A DNA stretch of 64,000 nt from Luteibacter flocculans (GTDB lineage Bacteria; Pseudomonadota; Gammaproteobacteria; Xanthomonadales; Rhodanobacteraceae). The stretch covers positions 62,001-126,000 of the forward strand of contig NZ_CP063231.1 of NCBI RefSeq assembly GCF_023612255.1. Reading direction: 5' to 3'. Numbering within the stretch: the first letter of the stretch is position 1; every line of letters begins with the position of its first letter. Made by a program: the position numbers and the translations under genes. Of this stretch, positions 8,548 through 17,444 are shown in pieces. The notes beneath the pieces were generated by a model. The model did not search any database and had not been told where the DNA came from. It saw nothing but the letters and a program-made list of their open reading frames with translations.

Positions 8548-9648
8548 TCAGCGAAACAGATGAGGCACGAAGCAACTCGTGTTGCGCGTGATCAGGTCGC
8601 CGTCCTCGCGCATGCCGATGCCGACCGGCGTATCGCCGACGACCCAGGAACCTACCAGCGCATGCCTGCCATCGAACACCGGCAGCGGCGCGAATGCCTG
8701 GTAGATATGACACGGCTTGCCGTGTCCTCGCTCGCCAGGGGTCAGCACAGCGATGCCCTCGCCTTCGCGGCCCCAATACGGTTTCACCACGGCGGCGCCC
8801 GCGATGGCATCGCGTGTACGGCTGGCGGGCAGAAGGTTCGGATGCCCGGGGAAAAACTCCCAGAGCAAGGGCAGGATCGCCTTGTTCGATAACAGCATCT
8901 TCCAGGGCGGCTCGAGCCAGCGCGTGCCACTTGCCGGGATATGCGCGGCGAACGGCTCGCTCATCAGCCATTCCCACGGATACAGCTTGAACAGACGATC
9001 GATCGGACGATCGGCCAGGTCGATGAATGCCTTGCCCGACCAGCCGATCTCTTCGATGTCCAGCGCCTGCACATCCAGACCCGCCTGCGCGCAGGTGTCG
9101 AGCAGGTAATCCGTGGTCGTGCCGTCCTCGGGGCTGTCGTAGCACGCGGCGAAGTGCATGCGCGCGCCGCCGCCCACGACGCGCCAGCGCTCGATCAGTG
9201 CTTCGTGGATCGCATTGAACTGATCGGCATCCGGGGCCACGTCTTCCAGCCAGTACCACTGCACGACCGATGCTTCGAACAGCGAGGTCGGCGTATCGGC
9301 GTTGTATTCGAGCAGCTTCGGTGGCGAGCGTCCGTCGAACGACAGATCCATCCGACCGTACAGCGCCGGATCGCGATCGAACCAACTGCGCTCGGCGAGA
9401 CGCGCGGCGGCGTCGCCGAGACCGAGATCCTCGTAGCGTCCCGCACGGACGATGCGATCCACCGCCTCCATGCACAGGCCGTGCAGTTCCGCCGTGGCCG
9501 CTTCGAGCGTGTCGATGGCATGTTCGTCGAACACATAGCAGGCGTCTTCGCGCCAGTACGGCTGACCATCCAGGGTGTGGAAGCCGAACCCGATCGCCTC
9601 GACGCGGGCTTGCCAGTCCGCTCGAGGTTCGATGCGTTCGCGACGCAT
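8548..9648 (-). CDS. Glutathionylspermidine synthase family protein (YgiC/YjfC type)
   Basis: The 366-residue product has the ATP-grasp synthetase landmarks of the GSP_synth family: GRMDLSFDGRSPPKLLEYNADTPTSLFEASVVQWYW, then NLLPASRTRDAIAGAAVVKPYWGREGEGI (nucleotide-binding lysine loop) and ending ITRNTSCFVPHLFR. It lacks the amidase half of E. coli Gss, as do YgiC and YjfC, so it should make a peptide-polyamine-like amide bond of unknown substrate. The start at 9648 shares one base with the DUF1190 stop (TGATG), a sign of translational coupling. The frame is open upstream to 9879, but this belongs to the overlapping neighbour. Confidence 0.92.
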   Translation of the reverse strand: MRRERIEPRADWQARVEAIGFGFHTLDGQPYWREDACYVFDEHAIDTLEAATAELHGLCMEAVDRIVRAGRYEDLGLGDAAARLAERSWFDRDPALYGRMDLSFDGRSPPKLLEYNADTPTSLFEASVVQWYWLEDVAPDADQFNAIHEALIERWRVVGGGARMHFAACYDSPEDGTTTDYLLDTCAQAGLDVQALDIEEIGWSGKAFIDLADRPIDRLFKLYPWEWLMSEPFAAHIPASGTRWLEPPWKMLLSNKAILPLLWEFFPGHPNLLPASRTRDAIAGAAVVKPYWGREGEGIAVLTPGERGHGKPCHIYQAFAPLPVFDGRHALVGSWVVGDTPVGIGMREDGDLITRNTSCFVPHLFR

Positions 9649-10145
9649 CAACTGCCCCGCGCCGAGACGCGTCCGGTGGAGCCGAAGCCGCCGCGACGGC
9701 CGAAATCCAGGCTCGTGGGGCCGTGTCCGGCGAAGCCTGCACTCGCGCCGCTGGCGTAGCTGCGCCCTGGGCCTGGATCGCCGTCCACGCGGCCGTTGCG
9801 CCAGTCGCTGCGATACCAGGGGCCGTAGTAGTGATAGCCGCCGGTGCCACCGGACGACACGGGCTTGTCCTGCGTGCATTGGCCCGTGGCGTAGTCGTGC
9901 TCGCAGTCTTCCAGCGAGGCGTAACCGTTGCGCTGCACGTCCTTGCCACCGAACGCGGCGAAACCGACGGCCGCCATACCCGCCATGCCCACGGCAACGA
10001 CCAGGGAGCGACGGCGCAGCAGCGGATCGCGTGGCGGATGGAACGACGGATGGCGATAACCGGGCTGCACCGAGAAGCGTGCGTCTTCCTTGGTCGATGC
10101 ATGGCTGGTTTTGCGGGGCGTCAGCGGCGAATCGTCCTTGCTCAT
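9648..10145 (-). CDS. DUF1190-like (YgiB/YjfM-type) membrane-anchored protein
   Basis: The 165-residue protein has a basic N-terminus, one hydrophobic segment (about residues 47-65; SLVVAVGMAGMAAVGFAAFGG) and a region with two Cys (SLEDCEHDYATGQCTQD). The tail is rich in Gly, Tyr, Ser and Arg (YHYYGPWYRSDWRNGR, GRRGGFGSTGRVS). This matches the UPF0441/DUF1190 pattern, whose genes accompany YgiC/YjfC ligases in enterobacteria. Here too the ligase follows directly, with TGATG overlap, and a DUF350 gene precedes by 10 bases. No function is established for the family; it may be the ligase's partner or substrate (inference). Confidence 0.82.
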   Translation of the reverse strand: MSKDDSPLTPRKTSHASTKEDARFSVQPGYRHPSFHPPRDPLLRRRSLVVAVGMAGMAAVGFAAFGGKDVQRNGYASLEDCEHDYATGQCTQDKPVSSGGTGGYHYYGPWYRSDWRNGRVDGDPGPGRSYASGASAGFAGHGPTSLDFGRRGGFGSTGRVSARGS

Positions 10146-10155
10146 GACCCGGTCC

Positions 10156-10560
10156 TCAGTAGGTCATCGCAGCGGCGTTGATCGCGCCGATGCAGGCGGC
10201 CACGACCGCGACGAAGAGCGCCACCGAGCGCACGTCCTGTTCGATCTTGGCGCGCAGGTCGCGCACGATCACGCGGAGCACGAAATGCGTGAGCAGCTGC
10301 ACCACCCACGCCACCAGTCCCCATAGCGCCAGATCGAGCAGGTTGACGCTGTGTGCAATAGCGCTGGCAAGGGGTTGGACGAAGCCGATGGCGGCACCGC
10401 CGAGGCTGATTGCCGCCGACAGGTTGCCGTCGCGGATCAGCGCCATCTCGCGTTGCGGCGTGATCCAGATATAGGTGACCAGGAAGGCCACGAAATACAC
10501 CGCGCCCAGGGCCAGATAGGCCACGAAGGCGGGCAGGGTGAACAGGTCCGATACGATCAC
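10156..10560 (-). CDS. DUF350 (YjfL-type) integral membrane protein
   Basis: The product is 134 residues with four hydrophobic segments: FVAYLALGAVYFVAFLVTYIWI, LSAAISLGGAAIGFVQPLASAI, LLDLALWGLVAWVVQLLTHFVL and SVALFVAVVAACIGAINAAAM. Its two halves resemble each other, as is usual for DUF350. I chose the GTG at 10560 because AAGGA lies about seven bases upstream; the open frame beyond has no family similarity. It heads the DUF350-DUF1190-GSP-synthase operon, the same trio found near yjfK-yjfM-yjfC in enterobacteria and linked there with envelope-stress loci. Confidence 0.88.
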   Translation of the reverse strand: MIVSDLFTLPAFVAYLALGAVYFVAFLVTYIWITPQREMALIRDGNLSAAISLGGAAIGFVQPLASAIAHSVNLLDLALWGLVAWVVQLLTHFVLRVIVRDLRAKIEQDVRSVALFVAVVAACIGAINAAAMTY

Positions 10561-10682
10561 GCGATGCTTCCTTGGCAACGCGGCCGCGTTGGCCGCGGCG
10601 CCAATATAAGCGAAGCGTGCGTCGGTAGGCGTCGGCGACGTTGCGACGCGAGGGATGCGTCCCTCCCCGCGATCGCTTCGGG

Positions 10683-11504
10683 CTACGGGTGAGCCGAGCT
10701 GGTTTTGGCTTGCTTGGCTTCCTTCGCCAGTACCTCGTCCAGCCGTTCGCGAGCAGCCGCGGCGTAGCTGGCGCAGGTTTCTCCCTCGCCTTGCTCGGGG
10801 TGCGGTGTGATCAGCGTGTCGCAAGGCAGCGTCGTCACACGCGCGAGGGTCTGCCGGAACTCGGCCACATACGCAGGGTGATCGCTATACCGGTAGCTGC
10901 CGGCCGTGAAAGCGTACAGGCTGTCGACGAACGCGATGGTCTTGCAGGACGACCCCTCGCACGCCTGCCACGTCCAGGCCGTGCCGCCCGGTGTATGGCC
11001 GGGCGTGATGTGCGCAGTCAGTGCCAGCGGTCCCACCCTGACCACCGTGCCGTCCACGATGTCGCCCACGGCGTTGACCGAGGGATACCGTGGCCCGCCG
11101 CGGACGTATTGCGGATCGGTGGGATCGGCGCCTCCCAGTCGCATCTCGCGTGCGCCCGCCGCAGTGGCACGCACGGTCGCACCGCTGTCCTTCGCCAGTT
11201 GCGCGATGCCACCGGCATGGTCGGAGTGCGCATGCGTGTTGAGGATGAGCTTGATGTCCTCGACGCGAAATCCGAGCTTTCGGATATTGGCCTCGATGAG
11301 CGCGGCGTTTTCGGGGAGCGTCCCGTCGATCAGCACGTGGCCTTGCGGCGAGGTGATGAGGATCGAGGACAACCCCTTGGTGCCCACGTAGTAGCTGTTG
11401 CCGTAGATCGCATGGGGCGCCACCGGCTCGGTCCATGCGGCGTTGTCGTCGGCGAGGACGGGCAGGGCGGTGCAGATGGCAAGAGCGAAGACGAGTCGGC
11501 GCAT
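10683..11504 (-). CDS. Subclass B3 metallo-beta-lactamase
   Basis: The 273-residue precursor has a signal peptide (MRRLVFALAICTALPVLAD) and so is periplasmic. Zinc ligands are all present: H91, H93, D95 and H96 in NTHAHSDHAGG, H170 in TPGHTPGGTAW, and H235 in LITPHPEQ. The serine of the B3 DSL motif is at 195 (FVDSLYAF). These fit a functional di-zinc B3 enzyme able to open beta-lactam rings, including carbapenems in many relatives. Chromosomal B3 enzymes are common in environmental Xanthomonadales. No AmpR-type regulator or mobile element lies beside it, so it looks resident. Activity level and spectrum cannot be judged from sequence. Confidence 0.93.
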   Translation of the reverse strand: MRRLVFALAICTALPVLADDNAAWTEPVAPHAIYGNSYYVGTKGLSSILITSPQGHVLIDGTLPENAALIEANIRKLGFRVEDIKLILNTHAHSDHAGGIAQLAKDSGATVRATAAGAREMRLGGADPTDPQYVRGGPRYPSVNAVGDIVDGTVVRVGPLALTAHITPGHTPGGTAWTWQACEGSSCKTIAFVDSLYAFTAGSYRYSDHPAYVAEFRQTLARVTTLPCDTLITPHPEQGEGETCASYAAAARERLDEVLAKEAKQAKTSSAHP

Positions 11505-11601
11505 GGGATTCCCCTTGATGGACCGGCGCCACGATACGCATCGACCGGGGCAGGCGTCGGCGCTACCTATGGCACTGATATGGCGCGGCTCGCAGAAGCC
11601 C

Positions 11602-12675
11602 TCAGCGGCGCCGCTGGCGTGCTCGCCAGAAGAGAAACCCCGTAACCAGCAGGAACATCGGCAGCATGCCGGTGAGGCAGGCCAGTACACGCCACGTCGT
11701 GCCGCCAACGGCGGCGGAGTGGATCGGGAACAGCGCATTGGCAAGCCGGCCGCCGGGACCCAGCGTCGTCGCATCGTCGCCACCGAGCACCTTCACGGCC
11801 ACCGGATCCATCCAGAGTGAGCTGCGACCCGCGGGATTCCACTCGCCGGGCCGACGGATGCGGAGCGTGAGGGTGCCGTTGTCCTTCGAGGGCAGCATCA
11901 CCCGCGTGAGCTGGGCATCGGGTGCGGCGGCCTGTGCGGCAGCCAGCACGGCCGGCCAGTCGATGGACTCGTGCGACGGGGGCGTCTTGGGCGGACGCGC
12001 TGGCGCACGTTCGCCGAACGCCGCAGAAAGCCCGGTGCGCACGGCGCCGCGGTAGGCCATGGTCGTGCCGGTGCCGATCATCACCACGAGCAGGGGCAGG
12101 GCCACCACGCCGACGAAACGATGCAGGCTGGCCCAGCGCAACACGGGCGGCTGCGTGTGCGGTTTCAGGTGCCGGAGCGCGCGTTGCCGCCCCGGCCAAT
12201 AGAGCCACACGCCGGAGAAGAGCATGAACAGTCCGGCGCAGGCCACGAAGCCGAGCACCGTCTCGCCCACCTCGCCGCTCAGTAGGTGCGTATGCCAGTC
12301 CATCAGAAGCAGCAGCCCATCGCTGGATTTGGCCCGCTGCAACAACCGCGTGCCGTCCGTTGCGTCGAAATAGACGCGATCGCCGCCGCGCTGCTGTGCT
12401 TCCCACACCGGCAATTCCTCGTCCGGGAAGCTGAGACCCCGCAGCCCCTTGCCCTCAGGAGATGCCAGGATCGCCTGCAGCGAGCGCCCCTGCGTGGCGA
12501 GATCGGGCAACGGCCGCGATGTCAGTTCGGGATGGCCCACCGCGAACAAAGGATCTTCGAACAGCAGCACGCTGCCCGAGAGCGTGACCAGCGCCAGCAA
12601 CACGCCCAGGCTGAGCCCGAGCCACAGGTGCAGGACTTTCAGTGCATGGCGGAAGCGGCGCGGTCGAGTCGTCAT
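11602..12675 (-). CDS. PepSY-associated transmembrane protein (iron-uptake type)
   Basis: The 357-residue protein starts with ALKVLHLWLGLSLGVLLALVTLSGSVLLFEDPL, the usual first helix of PepSY_TM proteins. It has three further membrane segments (VLGFVACAGLFMLFSGVWLYWPGRQ, FVGVVALPLLVVMIGTGTTMAYRG and a C-terminal VLACLTGMLPMFLLVTGFLFW), with PepSY-like soluble parts between. Relatives sit beside ferric-siderophore receptors and include ferric reductases such as FoxB. The ATG at 12675 is four bases after the stop of the receptor gene, so both are co-transcribed and probably iron-regulated. Reduction of an imported ferric chelate is a reasonable inference. Confidence 0.87.
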   Translation of the reverse strand: MTTRPRRFRHALKVLHLWLGLSLGVLLALVTLSGSVLLFEDPLFAVGHPELTSRPLPDLATQGRSLQAILASPEGKGLRGLSFPDEELPVWEAQQRGGDRVYFDATDGTRLLQRAKSSDGLLLLMDWHTHLLSGEVGETVLGFVACAGLFMLFSGVWLYWPGRQRALRHLKPHTQPPVLRWASLHRFVGVVALPLLVVMIGTGTTMAYRGAVRTGLSAAFGERAPARPPKTPPSHESIDWPAVLAAAQAAAPDAQLTRVMLPSKDNGTLTLRIRRPGEWNPAGRSSLWMDPVAVKVLGGDDATTLGPGGRLANALFPIHSAAVGGTTWRVLACLTGMLPMFLLVTGFLFWRARQRRR

Positions 12676-12679
12676 CGAT

Positions 12680-14890
12680 TCAGAAGTCCACGGATGCCTG
12701 CACGAAATACGTGCGCGGCATGCCGACATAGATGCCATCGTTGTTGTCGGTCGATCGGGTGAAATAGCGCCGATCGGTGAGGTTCTTCACGCCGACGCCG
12801 AGACGCAGGTTGGACGCCGCGGGGCCGAAAGCGTACTCGGCACGCGCATTCCATGTCGTCCAGCCCGGGATGTCGCCGAGGTCGCCCTCGGGCGTCGGCT
12901 GGGTGACGTACTCGGTGGGGTTCGCGGGGTCGAAGCCGGGCGATCCCGGCGAATGCTGGCGCGATTGCGCGAACGCATCGAGATTGAAGGTCCACTGCGC
13001 GACGCCGTAGCGCAGGCCGACGTTAGCCGTGCGTCGCGAATAGAACGGAAGATCGCGTCCGGCGAACGAGCCGTGCTTGTAATACGCGTGCGTGTACGTC
13101 GCCGTGCCCCAGAGCGTGAGGCCTTTGAGTGCGTCGTCGAAGGCACCGAGATCCACGTGTGCGGCCGATTCCATACCCTTGTGCGTGGTGGCACCGAGAC
13201 TGGTCCAGCCGTCGTGTGAGTCCGGCACGTTGGGCAGCTTGCCCACCAGTTGCAGCTCGTGGTCGAAATTGATGCGGAACAACGAGACCTCGCCACCCCA
13301 GGCGGACGTGTCGTAGCGCGTGCCGATCTCGTAGGTTCGTGCGGTTTCCGGCTTCAGGCCTGTGGCGAACTGGTTGTTCGAATCCTTCTGGCCGATCTGG
13401 AAATACTGCAGCGAGCCGAACGAGGTCTCGGCGTTGGCATATAGCTTGAGCGCGTCGCTCAGGTGATAGATCACGTTGAGCGAAGGCAGCGGCTTCGAAT
13501 ACGTCTTCTGCCGCTCGGTCGGCCCCTTTACCACGACGGTCGTACTGGGATGGGCCTCCCACTCACTGTCGATGCGCTCGTAGCGGATGCCGGGCGTGAT
13601 GGTCCAATTGCCCGCGTTGATGGCGTCGTCGAGATAGAACGCATGCGCTTCGTTGCTGCCCGTGTTGTTTCCCGACAGTATGTAGGACGCACCATAGGGG
13701 AAGCTTTGATACGGCGTATAAGGCAGATCCGATACGTACTTGGCATTGCGCAGCGTGCGCTCGTGCATGGCTTCGTTCGTGTAGCGATAGCCGATGCCGA
13801 TCTCGTGGGTGACCTGTCCCCAGTCGAACAACTGCGAATAGCGCGGCTCGATAGCAAACACGTGGTAGTTCCGCGGGTACGCATTCAACTGGTGCGTGTA
13901 GCTGCCGTTGGCGTTCTGCGTGATCGTTTCGATGTGGCTGCCCCGAAAACTGTCGGAGTAGTACGACTGCACTTCGAAGCTGCGCCGGTCGTCCACGTGT
14001 GTGTACTTCAAAACGTAATCGGTACGTCGGCCGTGGAAGTCATCGAAGGGACGCCGCGATTGAAACGGATTCGCGTCGTAGTCAGCCTGATCGAGACCGC
14101 CTGGCATGCCGGCCTGTCCGTCGTAGTGATGCACGCTGCCGGTCAGTGTGTCCTCGGCGGAGAACGCGTACTTGGCCTTGAGCATCACGTCGTCGATGCT
14201 TTCGTTGTCCTCGCGCTCGCGGAATCCCGGACCGTGCAGGCCGTTGTAAAGCAAGGCCACGCCGAGTCCGCTCGCCGTGGTGCCACCTACGAACGCATTG
14301 CTGTTCGTGCGGATGCCACCCTGGCTGCCACCCTGGAACTGCACGCCCGCGCTGCCGCCGAACGTCTCCGGAATGTCGCGCGTCACGAAGTTGATGATGC
14401 CGCCGACGTTCTGCGGCCCGTAGCGCACCGAACCACCGCCGCGCACCACGTCCACGGCCTGGAGATTGCCCAGACCCACCGGTGCCATCGACACCTGCGG
14501 CTGGCCATACGGCGCCACGGCGATGGGCACGCCATCGAGCAGAATGGTCGAGCGCGGCGACAGGCGTGAGGTCAACCCGCGCACGCCCACGTTCAACGAG
14601 ACGTCGCTGCCACCCGTGCCGTTGCTTTCCTGCACCTGCACACCAGGAATGCGGCGAAGCGCATCGCGCAGGTTCGTGGCGCCCGCTTCGCGTAATTCCT
14701 CGCGGCGCACGACGGTGCGCGCGCCAGGGTGATTCACCACCGTATTGCGCGCCGCTTCGCCCAGCCAGTCGCCGACGACCTTGACCCCTTCCAACTCGGT
14801 CGGCGGTGGCGCGGCCTCCTGCGCGAGCACGGGACGCGCGGCGAGCACGCCCGCGATAGCCAAGGCGAGAACGGTAGGAACACAACGCAT
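12680..14890 (-). CDS. TonB-dependent ferric chelate receptor (FecA-like)
   Basis: The 736-residue precursor has a signal peptide ending at about residue 23 (ARPVLAQ). A TonB-box-like stretch (LEGVKVVGDWLG), a plug domain (TVVRREELREAGATNLRDALRRIPGVQVQES, STILLDGVPIAVAPYGQP, VDVVRGGGSVRYGPQNVGGIINFVTRD) and a barrel ending in VQASVDF follow. The APYGQP plug motif and overall length suit the FecA group. It lacks the N-terminal signalling extension of FecA proper and there is no FecR/FecI here, so control is probably through Fur. A Fur-box-like sequence lies at 14932-14950, upstream. Confidence 0.93.
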   Translation of the reverse strand: MRCVPTVLALAIAGVLAARPVLAQEAAPPPTELEGVKVVGDWLGEAARNTVVNHPGARTVVRREELREAGATNLRDALRRIPGVQVQESNGTGGSDVSLNVGVRGLTSRLSPRSTILLDGVPIAVAPYGQPQVSMAPVGLGNLQAVDVVRGGGSVRYGPQNVGGIINFVTRDIPETFGGSAGVQFQGGSQGGIRTNSNAFVGGTTASGLGVALLYNGLHGPGFREREDNESIDDVMLKAKYAFSAEDTLTGSVHHYDGQAGMPGGLDQADYDANPFQSRRPFDDFHGRRTDYVLKYTHVDDRRSFEVQSYYSDSFRGSHIETITQNANGSYTHQLNAYPRNYHVFAIEPRYSQLFDWGQVTHEIGIGYRYTNEAMHERTLRNAKYVSDLPYTPYQSFPYGASYILSGNNTGSNEAHAFYLDDAINAGNWTITPGIRYERIDSEWEAHPSTTVVVKGPTERQKTYSKPLPSLNVIYHLSDALKLYANAETSFGSLQYFQIGQKDSNNQFATGLKPETARTYEIGTRYDTSAWGGEVSLFRINFDHELQLVGKLPNVPDSHDGWTSLGATTHKGMESAAHVDLGAFDDALKGLTLWGTATYTHAYYKHGSFAGRDLPFYSRRTANVGLRYGVAQWTFNLDAFAQSRQHSPGSPGFDPANPTEYVTQPTPEGDLGDIPGWTTWNARAEYAFGPAASNLRLGVGVKNLTDRRYFTRSTDNNDGIYVGMPRTYFVQASVDF

Positions 14891-14931
14891 GGAGCGACGA
14901 CCCTGAAACGAACAAAGTTCCTTATCGTAAG

Positions 14932-14950
14932 TGCGAATGATTCTCAGATC
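14932..14950 (-). promoter_or_regulatory. Fur-box-like operator upstream of FecA-like receptor
   Basis: Read on the minus strand the 19 bases are GATCTGAGAATCATTCGCA. They match the classical Fur consensus GATAATGATAATCATTATC at about 14 of 19 positions, with the central GAATCATT block intact. The site is 42-60 bases upstream of the receptor start, where it could cover the promoter and repress the receptor-PepSY operon in iron-replete cells. Confidence 0.6.
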
Positions 14951-15117
14951 AAATTATCGAGCCCGATGACGACGACATCGTCGGCCAATGACCTTTTTGA
15001 ATTGACATAGGGTCTCGAATAAATCTGAAAAGTGAACCGACTTTCGGCACAAACCCATGATTTGACGCCACGTTGCGGCATGCTTTGCACCCCCGGGCGG
15101 CGCAAGGAGCGCGATTC

Positions 15118-16968
15118 ATGTATGGCAAGACAAAGGTGGCGTTTCTTCTTGTCATCGGCGGCCTCGCAATCGTGACAGGCGAGTACGCGGCGGGTGTCAT
15201 TACCTTGCGCCTTCTCGGGCTGGGCGACGAGCCGACTGGCTGGGTCACGTATTGGCGGTACTGGCAGGCCATCGACCTCCCGGCGTACGTGCCTTACGCG
15301 GGAACCATCAAGCTTGGCGGCGCGCTCGGCTTTGGCGGCGCCCTTTCCGCATGGTTGGGTCTGGCCGTCGTGAGCTTCGGCGCACGCGGCGAAACGACCC
15401 ATGGCGATGCGCGTTTCGCAGGGTACGCCGACCTCCGTAAGGCCGGTCTATTCGACAAGACGCCGCAAAGCATCCTCATTGGCAAATACAAAGGGCGCGA
15501 GCTGTGGCTCGGTGGCGCACAGCATGTCATCACGATCAGCCCGACGCGCTCCGGCAAGACCACGAGCATCGCCATCCCGGTGCTGCTGTCCTATGAGCAC
15601 TCGATGGTGGTGCTCGATCTGAAGGGCGAGTTGTGCAAGGCCACCAGTGGCTGGCGCGAATCGAAGGGCCAACGCATCCGCATCTGGGCGCCCTACGACG
15701 AGCACGGCAAGACGCATCGCTTCAATCCCATGACCCCGCTCGCCGACATGCCGCATGCCAAGCGGATCGGCGAAATCCAGACCATGGCCGCGATTCTCTA
15801 TCCGGATGCAGCAGGGCAGGATCCGTTCTGGGTCTCGCAGAGCCGCGCCGCGTTCACGGCGTTCGTCTCGTACATGTTCGAGACGTGGGACCGCGAGATC
15901 GCGTCGAGCGGCGGCGTCGTGCCCGACGCGAACGTGCATTCCGCCTTCCCGTCGTTCGAGCGCGTGCTGCGATTCTCCAGCGGCGAGGACGGCGGCGGCA
16001 CGATGGCGATGTTGCAGGCGCTGCTCAATGACCCCAATCGCCAGTTCATCAGTACGCAGACGCGCACGGTCTTCTCCAACCTCGTCGGGCTAGCGGAACA
16101 GACGTTCTCGTCCGTGATGGCTTCGATGCACGCGCCGCTGCAGCAATTCCTCAGCCCGATCCTCGCCGCGGCCACCAATGCCACCGACATCGACGTGCGC
16201 AGCCTGCGCCGCGAGCCCACCACCCTCTACGTCATCATTCCCACCAACAAGCTGGACGAGAGCGCCAAGCTCCTCAACATCTTCTTCAGCACCGTGATCG
16301 GCAACAACCTCGACAAACAGTTGGGTGAGGAGCCGGACCTCAAGTACCAGATGCTCATGCTGATGGATGAATTCACGGCCATGGGGCGCGTGGACGTGTG
16401 GGCCAAGCGTATTTCCATTGCTGCGAGCTACGGCGTGCGCGATCTGTGCATTGTGCAAAGCCGCTCGCAGTTGCGCGCCGCCTATGGCGACCACGACGCG
16501 CAGAATTTCATCACCAACCACGGCGCGCAGATCGTCTTCGCGCCGCGCGAGCAGGCGGATGCCAACGAATACAGCGACATGCTCGGCTACAAGACGGTGC
16601 GCAGGCAGCAACGCAGCACCAGCCATGGAGGCGGCGGGCGCCAGGTGTCGACCAATCACATCGAAGAACGACGCGCCCTGATGCTCCCGCAGGAGGTGAA
16701 GGAATTGCTGGCGGACGAGGAGCTGATCTTCTACGAGGGCTGTAAACCCATCCGGGCGCGCAAGAACTGGTTCTTCAAGGACAAGACCTTCAAGGCGCGC
16801 TCCAGTCTGCCGCAGGTCACCGTGCGTCCGCAGGGGACGCCGAGCGCGGTGGCAGAAAAGCCGAAGGCGATCGCGCCTGTCCAAGGCCAGGCGCTCGCGT
16901 GCCTTGGCGAAGCATCGACCCGCAAGACACAGCCAACCTCCCCGAAAGTACACGAGGCCAGGGAATGA
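15118..16968 (+). CDS. VirD4/TraG-family type IV secretion coupling protein
   Basis: The 616-residue ATPase has two N-terminal membrane segments (about residues 7-30 and 62-87). A P-loop SPTRSGKT (141-148) follows; further on are VVLDLKGELCKATSGWR and the Walker B-like MLMLMDEFTAMG, all typical of VirD4. Such hexamers recruit substrates to a type IV secretion channel at the inner membrane. The start at 15118 is fixed by AAGGAG at 15104-15109. Its stop overlaps the next start (ATGA). No virB genes, relaxase or pilus genes are in the window, so it serves a system encoded elsewhere. Its downstream neighbours look like effector and immunity genes, which suggests a bacteria-killing Xanthomonadales-type system (inference). 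Confidence 0.93.
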   Translation: MYGKTKVAFLLVIGGLAIVTGEYAAGVITLRLLGLGDEPTGWVTYWRYWQAIDLPAYVPYAGTIKLGGALGFGGALSAWLGLAVVSFGARGETTHGDARFAGYADLRKAGLFDKTPQSILIGKYKGRELWLGGAQHVITISPTRSGKTTSIAIPVLLSYEHSMVVLDLKGELCKATSGWRESKGQRIRIWAPYDEHGKTHRFNPMTPLADMPHAKRIGEIQTMAAILYPDAAGQDPFWVSQSRAAFTAFVSYMFETWDREIASSGGVVPDANVHSAFPSFERVLRFSSGEDGGGTMAMLQALLNDPNRQFISTQTRTVFSNLVGLAEQTFSSVMASMHAPLQQFLSPILAAATNATDIDVRSLRREPTTLYVIIPTNKLDESAKLLNIFFSTVIGNNLDKQLGEEPDLKYQMLMLMDEFTAMGRVDVWAKRISIAASYGVRDLCIVQSRSQLRAAYGDHDAQNFITNHGAQIVFAPREQADANEYSDMLGYKTVRRQQRSTSHGGGGRQVSTNHIEERRALMLPQEVKELLADEELIFYEGCKPIRARKNWFFKDKTFKARSSLPQVTVRPQGTPSAVAEKPKAIAPVQGQALACLGEASTRKTQPTSPKVHEARE

Positions 16969-17444
16969 CCACGCATGTATCCGACGACGCATTCGATCAC
17001 GACGAAGGCGCCCGCGCCTCATCGCTGAAATCCGTACACAAGCTCTCGACGCACGATCCGATCTACGACCAGCAGTTGTTGCGCGACGTCGCCATCGCAA
17101 ACGCGCGTACGAGAGCGGAGTTGGGGCCACCGTCGCGCAAGGGCTTGGTCAAGCAGACACGGCGTAAGCCTAATTTGCCTCAGCCTGCGCAAGCCACGGT
17201 GCTGCGCGAGGGGATGTGCGGATTTCCCATCATGGAACTGCAAGCGCATCTGAAACGGCTCGGCTACACCGACGCGCGCGGCAGGCCTCTCGCAGCGGAC
17301 GGTCGGTTCGGCCCAGTCACCCGCATGGCCCTCCTCGGTTTCCAAGTGGAGCATGGCGTGGAAGCAAACGGCGTCTGCGATCAGGCCACACAGGCGCTCG
17401 TGCAAAACGCAGCGGAGGGCCTTGGTCATGTCGAAACGGTTTGA
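16965..17444 (+). CDS. Peptidoglycan-binding-domain protein of the effector operon
   Basis: The 159-residue protein has a charged, disordered N-terminal half. A PG_binding_1-type three-helix domain occupies about residues 85-152: MELQAHLKRLGYTDARGRPL, ADGRFGPVTRMALLGFQ and GVCDQATQALV. No catalytic domain or signal peptide is present. Its domain shares the LGxTDARxRPLxADGxFG pattern with the lipase effector two genes downstream. The ATG overlaps the coupling-protein stop by four bases. It may be a secreted wall-targeting accessory, or the remnant of an effector that lost its toxin domain; I cannot decide between them. Confidence 0.8.
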   Translation: MTTHVSDDAFDHDEGARASSLKSVHKLSTHDPIYDQQLLRDVAIANARTRAELGPPSRKGLVKQTRRKPNLPQPAQATVLREGMCGFPIMELQAHLKRLGYTDARGRPLAADGRFGPVTRMALLGFQVEHGVEANGVCDQATQALVQNAAEGLGHVETV

